NCBI GenBank assembly: GCA_963920635.1
Contig: OY987307.1
Span: forward strand, 4,712,001-4,776,000
DNA: 64,000 nt
Direction of reading: 5' to 3'
From: Pseudeuparius sepicola
Taxonomy: Eukaryota > Arthropoda > Insecta > Coleoptera > Anthribidae
Both the position numbers and the translations under genes were made by a program. Each line of letters opens with the position of its first letter. The first letter of the stretch is position 1. This document shows positions 21,729 to 34,426 of this stretch, piece after piece. Under the pieces are notes generated by a model that worked only from the letters and a program-made list of their open reading frames with translations, was not told where the DNA came from and ran no database searches.

Positions 21729-24700
21729 TAGAGATGGGTTTTGGGTTTACACCCATCGATGGGTTTAAACCCTTTATGGGTGCCAAACCTTTGACACCCA
21801 TAGGGTGTTTTCATTTTTAAAATAAAGGGTGGATTCAAAGGGTGGAAACGTTTGGCACCCAAAAATGGGTGGTTTCAAAGGGTGTAAACTAATGACACCC
21901 AAAAAATGGGTATTTTCAATGTCACCAAAAGCCAAAATATATCCTGGAATGTGTTACGAGTAGAATTTGCCCTTATAGAAGTTAACGATTAGTAGCCTCT
22001 TTCTTAGTCGAGATTTCGTAGGTTTCGAACAGACTTCTTTTCTGAAGTAAGAACCAACACAGTACATAGTTGAATCATTGTATTTGCCATTAACATCTTT
22101 GTAAATTGTTTCACATAGGTAGCATGTGTTTTCACATATCACTTCACTAATCACTGCCACCGAGCTCCCTTCTAACCGCAGACGTAGGGAGTTCATCGAA
22201 TACTAAAAAGAGTCGTTATTAAAACCCGAAAAGGCCAAAGCCGTGAGATTCTTACTGTTTCTTGCATTGCGGGCCACAGTTTTTGCCTGTATACGAGGCC
22301 TTGGTGCTGCTGGGAAGTGCTAGTAATCGGGGCAGTCATTTGCTCCGTTGCCGGGCTTGATTCTCGGAATTTCACCGTTTGATACCTGTGGAATATTTTT
22401 GAGATATATAATGGGGTTTTTAGAGCGTGCTGAATGTGAATTACCATGCCGGAGACCATGAGAAAAGTTCCATTTCCTATTTTCTCGAACCCTTGTTTGA
22501 TGATCTGACAGACAAATTAAGTGAGGTTATTATTGGTTTGACATTTAGTATATTTTGCCGGCCGGTTGTAGATTCTTCTTCTTCTAATGGGCCTTGCCAG
22601 CTGAGGGTTTATGCTACTTAGCAACGATTGTTGTTCGCTGATTAATGAAATTGTTGTTTATTTGCAAGTTTGTTTATTAGGAATACCCGCTAACGAATAT
22701 AGTTGCGACTGGGAAAGATATAAAAGTTGAATAGCCTCCGGGTTATAGCGTTCTCGAATGGTGCTTTTGGTAGATTTAATCTTTTGTGGTTCTGGTGAGT
22801 CATCTGTCATTCGTACAATACCATTTCCGATTTCCGGGCCCTTCTTGGAATTCGGGCATTTCCCATCAGCAAGGGTGCCTGAAGAGGTTGCACCGGTGTT
22901 CTCCGTAAAAATTCATGGTGACTGAGTACCGTGAGTAATCGATAAATTTGGATAAATCGGAAAACGCCGTGTAAAGAAGAAACCGAAGTAGGTTATTCTT
23001 CATTTCGACAAGGGATTCGTCGGATATTGCCGATTTCTTCAGATGCACCTTGGTAAGCCTTGACCTTCACGACCACGTGCCACCATTTCACCAGCTCTTT
23101 CTTTCCAGCTGTGGATGATACTATCCTTTGGACATTAAGTTACTCCGAAGGTCACCAGAAGCCACACAATATCTAAGTGAGTTAATATTTCCGGACCTTG
23201 CCATATTTCATAGGTATATTAAGACATGGTTCTCCTTTTAGGGCCTGTGTCTGTGTGTCTGTGTGCCTGTCTGTCTGTCTGTCCTGTTCAGTGTCCAGCT
23301 CCGTCGGTCCGTGTGTGGACGGGCGTAGGTACTGTACGTTCCTGCCGGTCAATATTGGATTTAGTCTGTCCACTCTTCGTTCCGGTCCTGTCTGGTTGCC
23401 GTCTAGCCTGGGCTGTTGGTGCAGTCGTGTACCGTAACCACTACGTGGGATTGTAGCCTTGGGTTGGAGCTTCCAGGATCATAGCTCATCTTGTCAACGT
23501 AGATTGGAGGCTCGGGACAGATAAGTTGTAGTCGTAAGATTTTAGGGAAGGGAAAAACAGTAGCACTCTAGGAGTATAGCGTGAGTCAAGGGGCCCGTTA
23601 ATATTTTTGCACTCAATATTCGATTTCTATTTAAATCTCAATTTCACCGAGTCTTAAAAGATTGGTCAACCGTCCGTTAAGTGAAATATCTTCCGGTCGC
23701 CATAACGACTTCGCACATATAAGACCAGCTTAGTTATTTAAACAGGCCTAATTAATTAACCGTACTAACCCCCCCCTTTTAGAATTACCTTTACATATTT
23801 TTAATACAGCTTTAATTCATTATACCTAATTATATTATAAATTTATTATATTTATTATTGTTAACCAAAATAGTGTTCCTTGTTTTCATTTTGAAGCCGT
23901 GCCACCACCACAAACCTACTCTCCCCGCCGACTGGAGCTACCCGTGGGCCACAAGCTAGCGTATAATTTTACTACAATGGTTTTCTTAAAATCATTACAA
24001 CAAACATAAGTTATAACTAGTCATACCTTCAGTGGCACACGTAAAAACAAATTCTTGCGTTAGGGTTTTTTTTTTATTTGTCAATATAATTAAGCTCTTC
24101 AAGCACCGAACCCTGTTATTACTATTTTCTTGTGGAAATTGATGCCAGTTTTCCGTAAATTAATTAAAATTCATGAAAAATTAAAACTCTTGTCTTTCCC
24201 CCTTTTACACCCTAAGAAATGGATGGAATTTTTGAAGGGAAGCAGAGCCACTGGATTTGGAGCAAAGAAGAAGAAGAAACGCGATTTTTGTTTGTTTTTT
24301 TTTGTCAATGAAACCTAACTATTATATTTTGTAAATATGTCAAATATCAGCTCCTTAGATGCTGTCGAGTTATTTAATCGAGCATCGAGTCGAACTTTTT
24401 AGAACGGAATCGCTCCGATCGAGTTAAAATTTAAAATGGCGGATTCGACTCGAATCAAGTAAAGGAATCTGCATGCAGAAATATAAATGGAATAATAAAC
24501 CCTATATGGCTTTTAGATGAGAAAGTGGAAAAAATGAATTGAAATAACGGGTTTTTTCATTTATTTAATATTTAGTCATCGTTATTTTAATTTAGGATAA
24601 TGTAATAGATGAACGACTAAATTTCTAATTCGCCTGCAACATATTTTTTATTTTTATATCTTCTTGCAATGTTTTTGTTTATAGCTTTTAGATATGAGTA

Positions 24701-24843
24701 TTTGGTATTAAATTAAACGTCTAGATGTCACCAATCAAAATATGCCAAAAACTAGTGTCATAATTTGACACCCGGTGCCAAAAAGGGTGGAAACCTTGAC
24801 ACCCTTTCCAAATATGAAAAAACCCGGTGTAAACCCATCTCTA
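21729..24843. mobile_element. hAT-like element, 3.1 kb, perfect 8-bp target duplication
   Basis: Ends TAGAGATGGGTTT and AAACCCATCTCTA are flanked by CCTCGATG at 21721-21728 and 24844-24851, an exact 8-bp duplication. Both subterminal regions are packed with GGGTGTCAAAGG-type motifs in direct and inverted form, as expected for transposase-binding arrays. The interior (about 21950-23700) is less AT-rich, carries short open frames without recognised domains and a CTGT microsatellite near 23245-23285, and shows no hAT transposase signature. It looks like a non-autonomous element with unrelated cargo. It inserted in the BLMH intron about 130 bp before the exon at 24981. Confidence 0.85.
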
Positions 24844-24980
24844 CCTCGATGTATTATATCTGACCTGTCCTACGTTCTATATTGTGATAATCGTGATCGA
24901 TAAATGTATTCTATCGCAATAGTGAAACTTATCGGGGGGGGGGGACTTAGTATTCGTTATGTACGGGCGCGTCCCCGCAG

Positions 24981-25207
24981 GTGTGCCTGGTGACGGACCC
25001 GCGCCCGACCAACTCGTACGGCCACGCGTACACCATCGACTGCCTGGGCAACGTGGCGGGCGGCCGCCGCTGCGTCTACAACAACCAGCCCGTCGAGCTG
25101 CTGCTGCGGCTGACGGCCGACAGCGTGTGCGCCGGCGAGGCCGTCTGGTTCGGCTGCGAGGTCGGCAAGCGGTACGCCAGCAAGCTGGGCGTGCAGGACG
25201 TCAGGAT
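24981..25207 (+). CDS. BLMH: Bleomycin hydrolase, exon 5 of visible set
   Basis: This is the most GC-rich exon (75 codons plus 2 bases), beginning after GTCCCCGCAG. It encodes VCLVTDPRP, YTIDCLGNVAGGRR, YNNQPVELLLRL, then GEAVWFGCEVGKRYASKLG, all family landmarks. It ends AGGAT|GTGAGT in phase 2. The nearest upstream sequence is a poly-G run at about 24931-24943 and then the right end of the hAT-like element. Confidence 0.95.
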
Positions 25208-26469
25208 GTGAGTTGGCGAGTTTTCGGTTTGCGACAATTTCATCTCCCCCCCACATCCAGGGGATGGAATATAATTTCGGAGCTAATTTACCAGATGGTA
25301 TAGCAATATTTTAAGAAAAAATTGTATCAAATTTTAAAAATGGCGACCGGCGACTACATTGATTTTTTTTTACTAGTCATAGAAGGCCTTGTGATACATC
25401 AAATCAAAAGTATTTCAGTCGGTGTTGCTGTCCTACAATTTTGTAATACTTTATTGAAAATATCTCTTTAAACCGATGAATTCTATCACAGAGAAGACCA
25501 GAATACAGAGAGTCCATCTTGTGAAATATGTCAAATGGAGCCCAACATTCAACGGTAATTAATCCATTGTAGGTCACTGTGGCTTTAAATTAATCTATAA
25601 TACATGAAGAACACAGTCTAATTCATAGTTTATCTGAACGATCTTATCGGGTGTGTGAAGAATTACGTAAAAGTTGGCCTCCATTTGACAAGGTGGACTC
25701 TCTGCCTTCTCTGTGATTCTGTGTAGAAAATAAACAAAAAATATTTTCCCAAAATCGAAAATATTCACAAATAAAAAAAGTTGTGGCACATTTAAGAAAA
25801 GCGACAAAACGAATCGAGACATGATGTGGTTTGCAGTATTCCATTTTTTTTTTGAAAATTAAGCTCTGGACTACTACTTCTTGTCTATCGCCACGGGCAT
25901 TAGGAGAAATCCCCCAAAAGCTTCTAATTGGGGACCCCCTGTAGAAAAAGAGTGGATATCATTCCACTTGCGTTATACTGGATGTCCCGCCGAACATTCC
26001 TACCTCCTTGACTTCCTTATTTTTCGAAATGATACCTTCATAAATCAAATTCATGTTTTTTTTCTTTAATTAAACAATGCAAAAATATATTTTGCATTTT
26101 TTAAATCTGCTCATTGAATCAAAACAAATTAATGAAGTACAATTTTCAATTTTCTATCATTATCTTTGTTCGTTTTTGAAATATTCCATTTTCCAATTTC
26201 ATATTAAAGAATTTAATTAACTTGAATTTGTAGATCTTTTATGATTTTTCTGAAATTCTTGTTTTATTTCTAGAATATCAATAAAATCTTGAAAGCTCAT
26301 AAGATTTTGGAAATTTTTTATGTTTTCTTGTTTAAATCGTCGGTCTTTATTGTGAGATCCACAAATTCATTTTAAATGTACGATAAAATTTGGAAATAAA
26401 CGAAAAAAGATACAAAATTTTATATCATTTTAATCGTTGTGATGAGTAGATTTTAAAAATGCAAAAAAT
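25208..26469. other. BLMH intron DNA with a diverged inverted repeat
   Basis: CACAGAGAAGACCAGAATAC with GGAGTCCATCTTGTG-like sequence near 25488-25545 recurs inverted at about 25678-25728 (CATTTGACAAGGTGGACTCT and TTCTCTGTGATTCTGTGTA), a small palindromic unit. The rest is AT-rich without recognisable genes. Confidence 0.4.
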
Positions 26470-26831
26470 ATATACAGTAAGGGTAAGCCACCCGTCCAAA
26501 AATTTTCATTTGTGCGCAGATTTTGAAAAACTTTTTTTTGTTGAATATCTCTCTGAAAATGGCATTCGACTCACTATTTAATTTTTTTGAAAACCGAACA
26601 CAAAACACACAAAACTTTGTATAGGTATGTTTTAAGTGGTCTTAAACAAGAATACGTAGTCAGTTTAGTCCTAAAAAATTCGCTAATAGCACTTTTCCAA
26701 ATGTGGACCATTAAAACTGATCACAGTTGGCCATGTGTCCGGTTTTCAAAAAAAAATTGAATAATGCGTCGAATGCCATTTTAAGAGACCTATTCAACAA
26801 ATTAAAATTTTGGAAGTGGGACACACTGTAT
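26470..26831. mobile_element. Short foldback element ending TATACAGT...ACTGTATG
   Basis: The left arm (about 26488-26600) and right arm (about 26735-26831) share inverted blocks, including AATGGCATTCGAC/GTCGAATGCCATT and AAAAACCGAAC/CCGGTTTTC. Arms are diverged. AT-rich interior, no gene. Confidence 0.6.
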
Positions 26832-26989
26832 GTAGGTTGTTCCATTTAAAAACCTGTCAGTTTCATGTAATGCCCTGTATCAGATTTGGTATCACTAAAA
26901 AAAATACAATTCTTAGAAAACATTTTTCCTGTATGTGTATGTGATTATAAAGATGGGGATATTATTTATGGAAGATGATATTATAGAAT

Positions 26990-27650
26990 GTACAAAAAAT
27001 AAATTGACCCAATTAGTGCCTCTGCAAATTTGACGATAGGCGTCGTATCACCAAGAAATAATTTTTTCCCACCAACATACCACTTTTGTTACAGCACTTG
27101 AAAGCCCTTAGTTTTCTGAACATTTTTTTTATTAAATCCATTTGTCTTTATTCTCTTCCATTAAAAAGTTATTCTTCAAAACCCCATTTAAATATTAATT
27201 TTTATCAACCTCTATTGCCAGGGGTGACGTCGATTTGTCAATGATTTTTCATCTGAACTTTTCTTTGCTTAAAACATCTTCAAAAACCGCGTCTTTTGAC
27301 CTTCTTACTGTTGTGAACATGCAAATTTAGTGTCACATTTTAAATAAAAAAATCGCCAAATGGTTTTAGTGAAAATTGGAGGTATAAAAAAGTTCAGATC
27401 TCTAAAAATAAAATCATTGCAAACTCAACGTCATCGGTAATAACGATTAACAAAAATTAATATTTAATGTGTTTTTGTAGAATAACTTTTTAATAAAAGA
27501 TAATAAAAAAAACACTTTAATAAAGATTTAGAAAAATTAGAGGAGTTGAAAGTACTGTAAAAGTGGTATATTGATAAGAAAAAATATTTTTTGGCGACAT
27601 CTAGCTTCGAATTTGCAAAGAAGCCTAGGATATCATCTCACAAAAATGAT
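26990..27650. mobile_element. Foldback element, ~300-bp arms
   Basis: AAATTTGACGATAGGCG... on the left matches the inverted TAGCTTCGAATTTGCAAAG on the right, and TTACAGCACTTGAAAG...TTATTCTTCAAAAC matches the inverted right arm (GTAGAATAACTTTTTAATAA, AGTACTGTAAAAGTGGTA). The centre includes TTTTAAATAAAAAAATCGCC, shared with family C elements at 34427-35606 and 59285. It is followed by a CACCCTGTATATATAC end. Confidence 0.55.
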
Positions 27651-28832
27651 CACCCTGTATATATACAGTACATTTTTCTATGTGTAACAGCTGCTAAGTG
27701 GATATAGATTAATGGTGAAGGTAATGGGGTCATTTCATATAAAAAGTTTTTTGTTTTCTTTGCGTTTACTTTATGTATTATGTCTTCAAAGTCCCAAAAA
27801 GTCCACTCGTTTGTTTTTATTATCTTTAACTAGGCCAAAAATTAGAATTGAAATTTGAAAATCGGGGTCCTGCTGACGTCAGCTCGACCCTTTACCAATC
27901 AGTTTCATAAGTTCGGGCTAAAAAATTTAATAGATTTACTTGTTTTTTAACACTTATTATTAATAAAAGGTATACAACTGGGGTGTATTAATTATATGGC
28001 ACACCATTATAACCAGATTGTAGTTTAATTATAGTTTTATGATGTAATTTAAATAGGACATTTTAAAGTAATAAACCCTCCCAGGTAGACGACAAAATAG
28101 CCGGCAACATCGCACCACTGTCATTTCGATTGTTTACGTCTTACGTCGTCGGAGTTAACCTCATCGATAGTTGGTGATTTGTTCTTTGTGTTGAGAGTTT
28201 TTCATTTTTCATTATGAAAACTAAACAGTGCTTTAACAAACCCGTCTTCCATGCTGAACACTATTATATTAAGCAGTAACTCACAACAAAACGTAAACGA
28301 TGGCTAGCCAAACGAATAACCAACAAAAACAAACCAACGCAATAAATAGGTCACAGCTGTGATTTGACCGAAAGGTGGGTGGGCTGTTTAAATTTGAACC
28401 TGACCGTTTTGCGGCGTTGCCGGACCTACAAAAAGTACCTATACTCACTCCGTGGCGGACATTTTTATTTTTTTTTTCGGCCAAACGGGCCTTCAAAAAA
28501 ATTTGAAAAAAATCCATAAGTATATTTTAGTCAAAGCTATCATCTGAGCTTATCAGAAAAAAACGTGAAATGTGCCCATTATTGGACAGCACACACTAAT
28601 CTTTTGGAATAAACTATATCCAAAGGTTGCTTGATTTGTTATCACGTCAAAACGTGCCGAAATTGCGATTGGTTGATTTCGATTTCATATCCGTCCTAGT
28701 TGACTAGAAAAAGTAAGTCGTCGAAATCACAAGCGCAACAACGATGAAGTCGTCGTGATGCGCGACGTTGGACGCCGCTTCCAAAACCGTCGTTAAAATT
28801 TCCCCGCGGCTAATAATGATCGTTGTCGGCAG
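27651..28832. other. BLMH intron DNA with a CRE-like palindrome
   Basis: GCTGACGTCAGC at 27872-27883 is a perfect 12-bp palindrome around the CRE core TGACGTCA. An inverted-CCAAT-type ACCAATCAG follows at about 27894. The surrounding bases resemble 43840-43930. No gene is recognised up to the BLMH acceptor at 28832. Confidence 0.35.
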
Positions 28833-29017
28833 TCACGAGTTCCCGCTGGTGTTTGGCGTCGACGTCCAGACGGGCCTGTCGAAGGCCGACAGGCTGCTGT
28901 ACGGCGAGAGCTCCATGTCGCACGCGATGGTCTTCACGGCCGTCAACAAGGATGACGCCGGCGACGTCACCAAGCTGAGGGTGGAGAACTCGTGGGGCGA
29001 GGACCGCGGCGAGAAAG
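28833..29017 (+). CDS. BLMH: Bleomycin hydrolase, exon 6 of visible set (catalytic His and Asn)
   Basis: The exon follows GTTGTCGGCAG. The first base completes a codon split from the previous exon (AT|T, Ile), giving VRI-HEFPLVFGVDVQ with the same residue spacing as the human enzyme. The active-site His is in SMSHAM (28921-28923) and the Asn in VENSWGED (28987-28989), so the papain-like triad with the Cys at 10094 is complete. It ends AAAG|GTGAGT in phase 1. The acceptor has a weak pyrimidine tract, but no other choice keeps frame and length. Confidence 0.94.
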
Positions 29018-29256
29018 GTGAGTCCGCCCCCCGCCAACGTTTGTCCCTTAGCGCTACGTATTTTCATACGGGGGGTGTTCCAAAAAGTCGGCTCGTGGCT
29101 GGTCCGAATATCACGGTATCGATGGGTGCTTGACAAAACATCGTAGGCGGCAAAACATCGTAGGCGGCACTCAGAAATTGAAATAAAATAAATTTTGGTT
29201 GCATCGTAAGCGCCGATTCTTGTTTTCTGTTGGCCTAAAGGGGGAGATCTCGGTAA
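29018..29256. other. BLMH intron start
   Basis: GGCGGCAAAACATCGTA and GGCGGCACTCAG near 29146-29168 form a short direct repeat (CATCGTAGGCGGCA). Nothing else is visible. Confidence 0.35.
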
Positions 29257-30436
29257 CTACAGTGTGTTTCACTTCAAGTCGAGACAATTCATTTTTTTTA
29301 AGGGTCGACTGATTTTCAAAAACTTTTTTTTTAAATATAGTGCTCCGAAACATCTACATTTTGACACTATATTTTTTTCAGATTCGTCTTTTCCATGACC
29401 TACTACATTCAAAATTATACCACCAAAAACTGCAAAAGTACATTTCTTCAGGAAAAAAATGAATAGCACAGTCGCATTGGCCATACCCGCAAACCACACA
29501 TACCATGTTTCACGGTCATAGCTTATACAGGGCTTTCAGAAAATAGCTTCAAACATGGCAAAAATACGGTTTTCCGAAGTACCCTCTACAAACACCGAGA
29601 GATATTTTAAAATTATTTCTTTGCAGTTTGATTAGGGCTCACATAAGCCATCAATTCCCACGATTTCAACAGGGATTATACAGGGCGTTCGAATTAAAAA
29701 TACAAAAATCGAAAATAATCGTTTTTTGTCTTGGTGTTTTTTTTACATTTTTTCTATGCTTTTAACGTGTCTAATAAAAAACATAAACAATATTAAATTT
29801 TAGAAAGTATTTTCAATAACAAGCATCCTTTTTTTATTTGAAAAAATTTAAAAATTGATTGGTATCCACGTATCCAGGTTGCTCTTTATTGAAAATTCTT
29901 TCTAAAATTTAATATTATTTATGTTTTTAATAGGCATAAGTTAAAATTGCAGAAAAAATGTAAAAAATAACACCAAGAGAAAAATCGATTTTTTTCGATT
30001 TTTGTATTTTTATTGGGTCTGAGGCAGGGCCATGAAATCATGGGAATTGATGGCTTATGTGAGCCCTAATAAAACTGCAAAGAAATAATTTTAAAATATC
30101 TCTGTGTTTGTACAGATTACTCCGAAAAACCGTATTTTTACTATGTTTGAAGCTATTTTGTATAAGTTATGACCGTGAAACTTGGTATGTGGGGTTTTTG
30201 GGTATGGTCAATGACTGTGCTATTCATTTTTTCCCTAAAAAAATGCCTAATGTACTTTTGCAGTTTTTGGAGGTATAATTTTGATCGTAGTAGGTCACGG
30301 AAAAGACGAATCTGAAAAAATTAGTGTCAAAATGCAGATCATTCGGAGCACTATATAAAAAAAAAAGTTTTTGAAAATCAGTCAACCCTTAAAAAAACTA
30401 TGAATTGTCTCGACTTGAAGTGAAACACACTGTATA
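29257..30436. mobile_element. Long foldback element, ~550-bp near-perfect arms
   Basis: The left end, ACAGTGTGTTTCACTTCAAG, is the inverse of the right end at about 30417-30436. The arms (about 29257-29850 and 29880-30436) match almost throughout, including ACTGATTTTCAAAAACTTT, GGCTCACATAAGCCATCAAT and AAAATTTAATATTATTT. The loop is about 30 bp. It lies in the last BLMH intron and would form a strong hairpin in the pre-mRNA. Short open frames inside are mirror-image shadows. Confidence 0.85.
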
Positions 30437-30789
30437 AGATTAAGCTCTGACAGTGATCTTTCCAATTAAGGCAATCGTCGATCAGTAAGCCCGGGAATTT
30501 TGCAATTGAAGTCTGACAGGATATTATTATTAACGGGCAGAAAAATATTTAATATTTCCGTTTCTGTTTTTAAGTTTTCAAGTGGCCTTCCGTCAATAGA
30601 CACCCTGTATTTCTAATAGGAGACTTGACTTTTGGTGCCACCTTGTTTTACAGAAACTCATGCCGAAAAATACAAAACTGCAACTTTTTGCAAATATTTT
30701 GAAGATTAGGGGTTTTTGCTGTTTTGTTGAGGGTGTTCTGTATGGTTAAAGAAATCAATAATACATTAGTAAATAGGAGAGGTTTATAC
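30437..30789. other. BLMH intron DNA, nothing recognised
   Basis: Contains a lone CACCCTGTAT motif near 30600, possibly the end of an old element. No gene is seen. Confidence 0.35.
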
Positions 30790-31818
30790 TATACAGGGTG
30801 AATCAGTTTTTTGTAGCAGGACTTTACCAGGTGATAGATCTTCAAAAAATAACCACATTTTTTCTTATAAACTATATCTTTTTAAGCCATTAGAAATAAG
30901 TTACATTGTGTTAACAGTTAGAAAAATATGTGGACTTCATTGAATATTTAGCAAACTAGTTGAGATATTTAAGTCATATTTGATATACGTTATAATGGCA
31001 TGGGTTAGCATAAAACCTGTTAATATCGAACATCTTGCACAACCAGTGGCGGAGAAGTAGGTAATTGGTAAAATTATTTTTAGGAAAAAAAATGAATCAC
31101 CTTCTATTGTAATAAAAGGTATTGAATCTTTTATGTAGATTTTAATTTCAGACAAAAATGTCCTCTTGGTATTTGTTCGCATGTGTAGTTTAATAATTAC
31201 AAATTTCATTTTTTTGTATTATTTTGGGGTATTTCTGAAAAATTATCTAAAAAGTTTGCTTCATAAGTAAGACTCAAAATAGAAAAAACATGTTTCTTAC
31301 CCATTCAAGATACACAGTGTAACATTAATTGTATCTTCCTTAAATGTTTTAGACCCTGTATCTTCAAAAGTATCACCTTAAATAGGTAAGTTTATTGGAA
31401 AAAGTTACTTTGTTTAAAGTAAGAAACACATTTTTTCTATTTTGAGTTTTACTTATGGAGCAAATTTTTTAGATATTTTTCAGAAATACCCCGAAATAAT
31501 ACAAAAAAAAATTAAATTTACCATTAAACACATAACATTCTAACACATGCGAACAAATGCCAAGAGGACATATTAAAAATTCAATACTTTTGATTACAAT
31601 ACAAGGTGATTGTGCAAGATGTTCGATATTAACAGGTTTTATGCTAACCCATGCCGTTATAACGTATACCAAATATGACTTAAATACCTCAACTACTTTG
31701 GTAAATATTCAATAAAGTCCACATATTTTTTCCAACTTTAACACCCTGTATCTTTTCTCTAAGGCCTTAAAAATATATAGTTTATACGAAAAAGTGCGGT
31801 TATTTTTTGAAGATCTAG
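30790..31818. mobile_element. Long-inverted-repeat element, family A copy 2
   Basis: It begins TATACAGGGTGAATCAG. The arms share AAAAAATAACCACATTTTT/AAAGTGCGGTTATTTTTTG, CATGGGTTAGCATAAAACCT and AAATTATCTAAAAAGTTTGC with the family A element at 8505-9987. The right terminal CACCCTG is missing, so the copy is truncated at about 31818. Confidence 0.75.
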
Positions 31819-34426
31819 TCCATTTGGTGGAAAACCGGAATTTGAGGACGTTGCATGGCCAAAGGCTGTATAAACAATTCGGTTAGTTCTGCACATAGCT
31901 TTTCCTTTCTTTTAGTGTCAACAAATAATTTTGAAGTTTATTTTTCTGTAGCATTTTTCCGGAAATCGATATATTAAATACCGTCCTGTGCGGTTTTACG
32001 ACTGAGGTTATATCCTAAGGAGACGATGTAAGCGTAATTGCGGCAAGCAGTTATTCCCATAAAATGGGTTTACATACATTTTAGGTTTCAGATATTATAT
32101 TGTGAAATAATAAGGTGCTTGACGAAATTTTACAAACTTTGATAAAACAATTCCTTGACACTTGCCTAAGACGATGATTATTTGATGATGATGATTATTT
32201 CTAAAAGTAATATTTAAGTAATTAGCAAGTTTTAGACTCTGCCCGGTGAAACCACATTTAGTAAAGAAATGTACAGTCGCGTTTTTCTGCAAATTTGTTT
32301 GGCAAGGTTGGGCCTAGGTACAGAATTCGGGCTCAGTACAACTAAGCGCTATGACGCATTCATAAAAGTGCCACCAAGATGCAGTTTTATCCCAAGAATT
32401 TTGGTAAATGTGAACATGGGATTAGATCCATGAAAACATCAAATTTCGGCAAATTATCACATTGCCTTTTCACATAATCCTTATCCATGATAATTTACCT
32501 ACTCTACACAACTAATAACTCGATAACTACCCAAACAATATAACAATAAACAAGAATAACACTATAATAAGTCGCACAAATTTATGATGGGTGGTGTGCC
32601 ACATACGCAAATATTTTTGCATTATTGAAGTCTGAATATTTATCGTATATATTCCGTATACAGATATTTTAACCAAAGTGTCACGTGACAGAGATAAATA
32701 ATATAGTTCCCAGGGTGTGGTATAAACAGACACTATTTTGCTATAGAGGAGTCAATACACAGAACACATTCATAATAACAAAAGTATTTATGTGGCAACA
32801 TTTTTGTGTGCAATTGCGATAGCTAAAGCTCAAACGTTCCAATACATTAAATGATAGGTATTTATAAGCAAGCTGGAGACATTTGAATATAAAAATACAA
32901 TTTGCCTTTGTTCCATTGCAAACGGGCACTGGTAACATTGCAATGCCGTTTCTCCTCTCAGGCACAGAGATTGCCACGTTTGGCATTCTAGACAATAAAA
33001 CGACGAAACTGTAGATTCCAGCCTGAAGAAAATTATGCAACTTCATCTTTAATTACCGTTTCATTTATTGCATGTTATGTTGGTGCATCTACTGTGAACT
33101 GAGTACGATTTTAGAGCAGGTCAAAATTGAGACGCACCTCTCTTTCTCTACGTTGTTATTAGTTACTCTTATTTATTATTACAGCCCTGCTGTCTGAAAT
33201 GTGCGTCTTTGTCTTACAAACTGTAACCACCTACCTTTATAAGGAATAAATATTCAGAGTACCTCTACTTGATCATAGATGGCGCTGGCACCCCTATTTC
33301 TGGAATTGTTAATAGCCGAAATAGTATATTTCATTACGAGTCTCGAAATAAAGACTTTTTCATGCGCGCGTGACAAATTCTCGGGAAGTCATGCAAGCAC
33401 GGAAAAATCTATTTCTGGACGTGTAATGAACGATATTTTTTATTATACTTCTTTGAAAACGGAAACCTAAAACATTTTATCGGCATATAATAAATTTAAT
33501 TGACAAAAAATAATGCAGACAATATAGTGTTTGGTATGTATGATGCATTTCCATGGTTACTCTCAAATATTTCAAAGGTGCTTTGTTGTAAATTAGTTAT
33601 TGTCAGATAAGGTGAATAAAACGTCAAAAATATTACAGAAATGTATCACATATTGAAACACTTATGAATTAAAATACAAAATAGGTAAGTGTTAAATATC
33701 AGAGAGCATATAGTATCTTAAATTTAGATTACTTTGCTCTTTGCTGTATATTTCTATTTTAAAGCCATATATTCGGTATTTTTATTCAGCGCACGGAAAG
33801 TTTTTCCATGCGCTGTTTCCGTGCGCTAGCCCGAAAAACCCCATCTTTCATTATTGCTAAAACAGATGAAAATAAGGTGTTTTCAAAGAAGTATAATAAA
33901 AACATTATTTCATGGAAACTTAACTATTTTTTATAACTGCGGGAAAGGTTCAAATTTAGCAAGGCCATTTCTTTCTTGTTGAAACCTCCTACATTGAACA
34001 TGGTTATGGCAACTCTCTGATCCATTAGTTCGGTCAAATTTATTTTCTTGTTGTATTCAATTTATATAAGAAAGTGTTTTGATCTTGGGCTAGTGCTAGG
34101 TAAGAGTGATTGTAATATTATAACAACATAAGTGGGTAACTAGGATTTATTTTAGAATTTATGTAACACCTCGTGTAGCCTCTACGACACTTCGCTCCCC
34201 CGTAAAAGTTTAAAACTTGTCTGCCTCCACCTGAAGTATCAGTTTTTCGAATCCGTACCGTGTGCCCTGAGATATTAACTGTTTCAATTTTGTCCAGAAT
34301 GTAATATAGCATGGCGCAGCCCTGTACTTTTTATATAAACATGTGATATGTGATTTCTGTTTCCTTTTTGTTCACATCACTTCTGCTTATGCATTCACCT
34401 TGCGCGCAAGTAAACCTTAATTTTAT
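31819..34426. other. BLMH intron DNA, mostly unassigned
   Basis: About 2.6 kb with no supported gene. GTATAATAAAAA next to CTTCTTTGAAAA recurs inverted (33430-33465 and 33880-33905). GCGCACGGAAA and TTTCCGTGCGC form a 46-bp inverted pair at 33788-33833, suggesting an old palindromic element between about 33270 and 33910. Confidence 0.4.

Noticed and set aside
23198..23456. Ser/Cys/Val-rich protein with SVCLSVCLS pattern
   Set aside because: It reads through a CTGT/TGTG microsatellite inside the hAT-like element.
24957..25256. Long frames in other registers over the GC-rich BLMH exon 24981-25207
   Set aside because: They are shadows caused by high GC; only the frame with family motifs and matching splice phases is real.
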